From contig NZ_LT732540.1 of NCBI RefSeq assembly GCF_900155635.1, positions 375,930 through 439,549 of the forward strand: a stretch of DNA of 63,620 bases, written 5' to 3'. The notes below the pieces were generated by a model. The model ran no database searches. It had not been told where the DNA came from and saw only the letters and a program-made list of their open reading frames with translations. Below, piece by piece: positions 57,512 to 63,620 of the stretch. Position numbers and translations under genes: made by a program. The stretch is from Olsenella urininfantis. Lineage in GTDB: Bacteria > Actinomycetota > Coriobacteriia > Coriobacteriales > Atopobiaceae. Position 1 is the stretch's first letter; each line of letters begins with the position of its first letter.

Positions 57512-57549
57512 CGGCCTTGTCCGCACGAAGACCGACAAGGAGGTGGGGT

Positions 57550-58017
57550 GTGATCGTCTCGTCCCTGAGTCACGTCTCTGAGAACTACCTCTCCTCTCCC
57601 CAGCTTGAGAGTCTGCTCGCCTGGATTGGAGAGCAAGGCCTGGAGAGCCTTCCCTGCGGAAGGCACGACATAGACGGTGACGCGCTCTTCGCCAACGTCA
57701 TGGAGTTCGAGACCGTGGATGCCTCCCAGAAGGACTTCGAGGCACACCGCCGCTATGCGGACCTGCACCTCTGTATCCGCGGAGAGGAGCGCATCGGCGT
57801 GGTTCCCGTGGCGGAGCTCGAGTCGATTCAGGAGTTCAGCGAGCAGGACGACTTCGGACTGTACGGCGAGCCAGAAGGCGGGGCCCGAACGTCCTGGGTC
57901 ACCTTGCGTGCGGGCGAGTTCTGCGTGACGCCTCCCTCCGAGGCGCACAAGCCGGGCTGCTGCGCCGGCGGTCCGGCCTCCCTCAAGAAGATCTGCTTCA
58001 AGCTGCTGGTGGGGTAG
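57550..58017 (+). CDS. YhcH/YjgK/YiaL family protein (DUF386)
   Basis: The 155-residue cupin-like protein has the family pattern FEAHRRYADLHLCIRGEERI and EFCVTPPSEAHKPG, with the His residues that line the barrel. Relatives act in sialic-acid or other sugar use (YhcH, NanQ) or as EbgC. The GTG at 57550 has AAGGAGG six bases upstream. No sugar genes adjoin it here, so the substrate is open. Confidence 0.85.
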   Translation: MIVSSLSHVSENYLSSPQLESLLAWIGEQGLESLPCGRHDIDGDALFANVMEFETVDASQKDFEAHRRYADLHLCIRGEERIGVVPVAELESIQEFSEQDDFGLYGEPEGGARTSWVTLRAGEFCVTPPSEAHKPGCCAGGPASLKKICFKLLVG

Positions 58018-58101
58018 GGCGCCCTGCGGCCCTTGCAGATGAGCCTGCATGCATGCACGCTGCATGCGAGGGGATGGCCTCATTCGTCCTTCCAATGAAA
58101 T

Positions 58102-58139
58102 TTATCGAAAAACGATAAATACATATTGAAATTCGATAA
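58102..58139 (+). promoter_or_regulatory. Candidate operator of the DUF2975-HTH operon
   Basis: TTATCG-AAAAA-CGATAA (58102-58118) is a clean inverted repeat, and a further CGATAA half-site follows at 58134-58139, in a sharply AT-rich stretch 40-80 bp before the first gene. The small HTH protein of the operon (58641) is the natural candidate to bind it. Confidence 0.5.
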
Positions 58140-58179
58140 GACATTGCTATCCTAGAGTCATGAAAGGACGGGTGGTGCA

Positions 58180-58638
58180 ATGTCGAAGCGAGAGATGTCC
58201 ATCGTGCTCAAGGTCATAGACCTCCTGGCCGTTGCCGCCTGTCTGCTGGTGGCCGTGATGGTGATTCCGGCCATCGAGGGCAGGGGAGTGGTCCCCGTGG
58301 GGTCCGCCATCGTGTTTGCGCTGGGTGTGCTCCCCCTTGTCGTGCTTGCCGCCGTGGCATGGAGGCTGTTCTCCGCCATCGGGCAAGCCGAGGCCTTCAC
58401 CCAGGGGAACGCGGCGCGCCTGCGCCTCATGGGCTACCTTGCCGCGGTTGACGTGCTGGTGTGGCTGCTTGCGGCCGTTGCATACATCTCCTGCGCGCAG
58501 CCCCTGGTCTTCTCGGTGGTTGCGTCCCTCTCGGTGGCGCTTATCTTCAGCGTCTCCTTGGCCGTGGTCTGCGTGGCGCTCTCTGCGCTCACCGCAAACG
58601 CCGCCGAGCTCAAGGACGAGAACGACCTGGTGGTGTAG
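58180..58638 (+). CDS. DUF2975 membrane protein
   Basis: The 152-residue protein has four membrane segments and a polar C-terminus (AELKDENDLVV), the usual end of DUF2975 proteins. These are nearly always followed by a small Cro/CI-like HTH gene, as here after 2 bases. The pair may form a membrane-linked regulatory switch; function is not established. Confidence 0.8.
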   Translation: MSKREMSIVLKVIDLLAVAACLLVAVMVIPAIEGRGVVPVGSAIVFALGVLPLVVLAAVAWRLFSAIGQAEAFTQGNAARLRLMGYLAAVDVLVWLLAAVAYISCAQPLVFSVVASLSVALIFSVSLAVVCVALSALTANAAELKDENDLVV

Positions 58639-58640
58639 GC

Positions 58641-58859
58641 ATGGGACGCATTCAGGTGAAACTCGACCTCGTCCTTGCCGAGAGGCGCATGAGCCTCACG
58701 GAGCTCTCGGAGCGCGTGGGCGTGACCATGGCAAACCTCTCCATCCTGAAGACGGGCAAGGCCAAGGCCATCCGCTTCTCCACCCTTGAGGCCATCTGCA
58801 GGGAGCTGGGCTGTCAGCCCGCTGACCTGCTGGAATACCTGCCCGAAAAGGACTTGTAG
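58641..58859 (+). CDS. YozG-type Cro/CI helix-turn-helix regulator
   Basis: The 72-residue protein is a single HTH_26/YozG domain: VKLDLVLAERRMSLTELSERVG, MANLSILKTGKAKAIRFSTL, AICRELGCQPADLLEYLPE. It probably represses or activates its own operon through the TTATCG palindromes upstream. It is translated from the same mRNA as the DUF2975 gene (2-base gap). Confidence 0.87.
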   Translation: MGRIQVKLDLVLAERRMSLTELSERVGVTMANLSILKTGKAKAIRFSTLEAICRELGCQPADLLEYLPEKDL

Positions 58860-58875
58860 CAGAAAGCTGAACAAC

Positions 58876-60414
58876 ATGGACGAACGTTTGCAAGGGGGCT
58901 GCCCGCCGGCCCCAAGACCAAGCCTTGACCAAAGCTCCGCGCCCGCTCGGCCTTCCCAGCCCGACCAGCCCAAGGGGGGTGGCCCCAAGGACCTGCTCTG
59001 CCTGGGTGTGGCCGCGCTCCTCGCGTTCCTCTGGACGCTTTGCGTGGACGAGCTGCCCATGGTCCTCTCCGCCTTCTTTCTTGGCTTGGGTGGGCTGGGC
59101 ACCACGCTGCTCCTTTGGGGCTTCTTCGTCGCATGCCTGCTTCTGCGCGGTGGCATCAAGGGCCTGGGGAGGGCTGCGCTTCTCCTCATGGCGGCAAACC
59201 TGCTCCTTGCCGCCGCTCCCGCCATGGTCTTCAACGCGCAGCTGCGTCTTCTCAATGCCATTGTGCTGGGGATATGCAGCCTGCTTGCATTTGCGCTGCT
59301 AGCGGGTGGTGATGAGGCGGCCATGCTTTCCTCGGGTGGCGTGGCGCGCGCCTTGGGCTTCTTTGTGCGCGAGCAGTTCAAAAACTTGGGGATGCTCTTC
59401 TCTCTGCGCCCCTCCACAGGAGAGGGCGGCCGGGGGATTCGCTCGGCGGTGCTGGGACTTCTGGCAGGGGCCGCCGTGCTCCTCTTGGTTGTGCCTCTGC
59501 TGGCCAGCGCGGATGCGGTCTTCTCGGGCCTGGTGGGCGACGCCTTCTCCTGGCTCGAGGGAGATCTTGAGCTCTGGCTTGTGAGGGGTCTGCGCCTCCT
59601 TCTGGTGGGCCCGCTTGCCTTCTCCCTGCTCTTTGGGCTTGCCCATGGGCATGGCAGGTACCTTGCCGCCCCCAAGCCTGGGTGGAGGCCTGCCGTGAGC
59701 CCTCTTTCCCTCTCGTGCTTCCTTGCCCTGATCGATTCCGTCTACCTGGTGTTCGTGGCCATCCAGTTCACCTATCTCTTTGGTGGGGCAAGCTCCACCG
59801 CCATGTACGGGGGCTATGCCGCCTACGCTCGCTCGGGCTTCTTTCAACTGGTGGCGGTCTCTGCGGTCAACCTGCTTGTCGTGCTCTTCTGCCAGCGTCT
59901 GAGGCGTGATGCACCGCGCTCCGCGGGAGTGCTTGCGCTGCAGCTTGCGCTGCTTGCGGCCACGCTTGTCATGCTGGCGTCCGCCGCCTGGCGCATGGGG
60001 CTCTATGTGGGCTGCTATGGCCTGAGCCTGCTTCGCGCCCTCACCTATCTCGGCATGCTTGCCATTGCCGCCCTCGTTGCCCTGGTGGCGCTCAGCCTGC
60101 TGCGTCCACGGCTCCCTCTCTTTCGCCTGTCGCTTGCGGTCGTGGTGTCCCTCTGGATCGTCTTCGTCTTCTGCAACCCTGTCGGTCGCATCGCGTCGTT
60201 CAACGTGGATGGCTATCTTTCCGGGAGCATCGAGGAGATTGATGTCTGCTACCTGGGCTCGCTCTCTCCAGATGCGGCTCCTGCCCTGAGGAGGCTTGCG
60301 GAGGCGCGCCCGCAGTTCTCGGACGCCGTGCGAGAGCAGCTCGATGGCTTTGACGCCATGGCCCAGTCCTTCTCCTGGCCGTTCCGGACGCTTGGCCAGC
60401 TGATTTCTGGCTAG
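58876..60414 (+). CDS. DUF4173/DUF4153-type polytopic membrane protein
   Basis: The 512-residue protein has a Pro-rich N-terminus of about 40 residues, then 11-13 membrane segments. The conserved stretch [14 protein letters not shown] with [16 protein letters not shown] (about 290-330) marks the family, and a soluble C-terminal tail follows. The ATG at 58876 has only a weak AGAAAG upstream, so translation may depend on the HTH gene 16 bases before it. It often accompanies DUF2975-HTH pairs; function is unknown. Confidence 0.72.
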   Translation: MDERLQGGCPPAPRPSLDQSSAPARPSQPDQPKGGGPKDLLCLGVAALLAFLWTLCVDELPMVLSAFFLGLGGLGTTLLLWGFFVACLLLRGGIKGLGRAALLLMAANLLLAAAPAMVFNAQLRLLNAIVLGICSLLAFALLAGGDEAAMLSSGGVARALGFFVREQFKNLGMLFSLRPSTGEGGRGIRSAVLGLLAGAAVLLLVVPLLASADAVFSGLVGDAFSWLEGDLELWLVRGLRLLLVGPLAFSLLFGLAHGHGRYLAAPKPGWRPAVSPLSLSCFLALIDSVYLVFVAIQFTYLFGGASSTAMYGGYAAYARSGFFQLVAVSAVNLLVVLFCQRLRRDAPRSAGVLALQLALLAATLVMLASAAWRMGLYVGCYGLSLLRALTYLGMLAIAALVALVALSLLRPRLPLFRLSLAVVVSLWIVFVFCNPVGRIASFNVDGYLSGSIEEIDVCYLGSLSPDAAPALRRLAEARPQFSDAVREQLDGFDAMAQSFSWPFRTLGQLISG

Positions 60415-60471
60415 CCTCGAGTCGGGTCCCTCCAGCTGCATCGTCCACATTTTGTGTCCGTCGCCAAGAGG

Positions 60472-60501
60472 CAAACGTGTGTTCTATATCTCGGCTAGAA
60501 T
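60472..60501 (+). promoter_or_regulatory. Candidate uvrA promoter with LexA/DinR box
   Basis: CAAAC-GTGT-GTTCT (60472-60485) fits the Gram-positive SOS box CGAAC-RNRY-GTTYC at 12 of 14 positions. It overlaps the expected -35 position of a promoter whose -10 is TAGAAT (60496-60501). Binding there would block uvrA transcription until DNA damage. Confidence 0.45.
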
Positions 60502-60587
60502 GTTGCCGGGTAAGTTTGGGCAACCGCTTCGTCGGGTATAGGAAAATGCGACTGAATCGCAGACATACGCACACATCGAGGTAGCAC

Positions 60588-63488
<2,901 letters not shown>

Positions 63489-63497
63489 CTTCTCTCG

Positions 63498-63548
63498 GAC
63501 CGACTGACCGCCACCAAGTGGCGGTCAGTCGGTCTTCTTTTCTTTTTG
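63498..63548 (+). terminator. Intrinsic terminator after uvrA
   Basis: A perfect 17-bp stem (63498-63514 with 63518-63534), a CAA loop and a T-rich tail (TTCTTTTCTTTTTG) form a textbook terminator 9 bases after the stop. Confidence 0.93.
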
Positions 63549-63563
63549 ATAGGCTATATTGGC

Positions 63564-63596
63564 CCGCATGCCCGCCACTTGGTGGCGGGCATGCGG
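63564..63596. repeat. Second perfect hairpin beyond uvrA
   Basis: A perfect 15-bp stem (63564-63578 with 63582-63596) with a TTG loop lies 16 bases after the uvrA terminator. Its 17-base core is the exact reverse complement of the core of the first hairpin, so the two look like inverted copies. It may be the terminator of a convergent gene outside the window, though its minus-strand side lacks a T-run. Confidence 0.65.
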
Positions 63597-63620
63597 AAGG
63601 CCCGTCTCTTTTACACATCT

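Overview
The window reads as chromosome of a GC-rich, Gram-positive anaerobe of the class Coriobacteriia (Actinomycetota), most like Olsenella or a close relative. This is inferred from strong G/C bias at third codon positions, GTG and TTG starts, a GlnR-type atypical response regulator of actinobacterial form, type I and type III glutamine synthetases side by side, and a fermentative, peptide-using gene set. I had no database, so the genus is a guess. No rRNA, tRNA or canonical CRISPR array was seen.

Layout. 1-4978: the tail of an iron-uptake locus, then nitrogen metabolism (glnA, an amino-acid ABC transporter with an unusual fused permease, a GlnR-like regulator). 5156-9729: HtrA protease, then copper control (csoR and a copA with a copZ-like domain joined to its end). 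9766-21345: MFS transporter, ligA, a frameshifted antiporter, a phospholipase C-like protein, a half-size mntP, a MATE pump with type III glutamine synthetase, NADH oxidase. 21465-28455: polA, rnhA, a metal-binding membrane protein, cysteine desulfidase, rpsA. 28654-32998: a zinc-type ABC transporter followed by a Pht-like histidine-triad protein. 33222-45959: an opp oligopeptide transporter, a PD-(D/E)XK-like protein between two hairpin arrays, a second peptide-binding lipoprotein, and three peptide or gamma-glutamyl hydrolases. 46058-50108: coaE, a lytic transglycosylase, uvrB. 50125-53488: a decayed sugar locus (truncated DeoR regulator, glycyl-radical-enzyme fragment, PTS IIA, glycerate kinase, PTS IIB; no IIC). 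53485-63488: two flavoproteins, Mrp, a 26-residue peptide gene, YhcH-like protein, a DUF2975/HTH/DUF4173 operon and uvrA.

How they work together. Most of the window serves nitrogen and peptide economy: two Tat-type peptide-binding lipoproteins and OppBCDF import peptides, PepT and an M42 peptidase cut them, two glutamine synthetases assimilate ammonium, and GlnR may coordinate this. Similar direct repeats with 11-bp spacing lie upstream of glnA and of the opp operon. Metal handling is the second theme: copper sensing and export, zinc uptake, manganese export and iron.

The least explained structure is a family of 45-bp interrupted palindromes (arms close to GCGCATTGACCCACC and its complement) repeated every 72-74 bp. 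It forms three arrays: after rnhA (about 24750-24911), after oppF (about 39064-39256) and after the orphan peptide-binding gene (about 40468-40877). Each lies just past the 3' end of a gene that has no obvious U-tract terminator, and two of them flank the PD-(D/E)XK-like gene.
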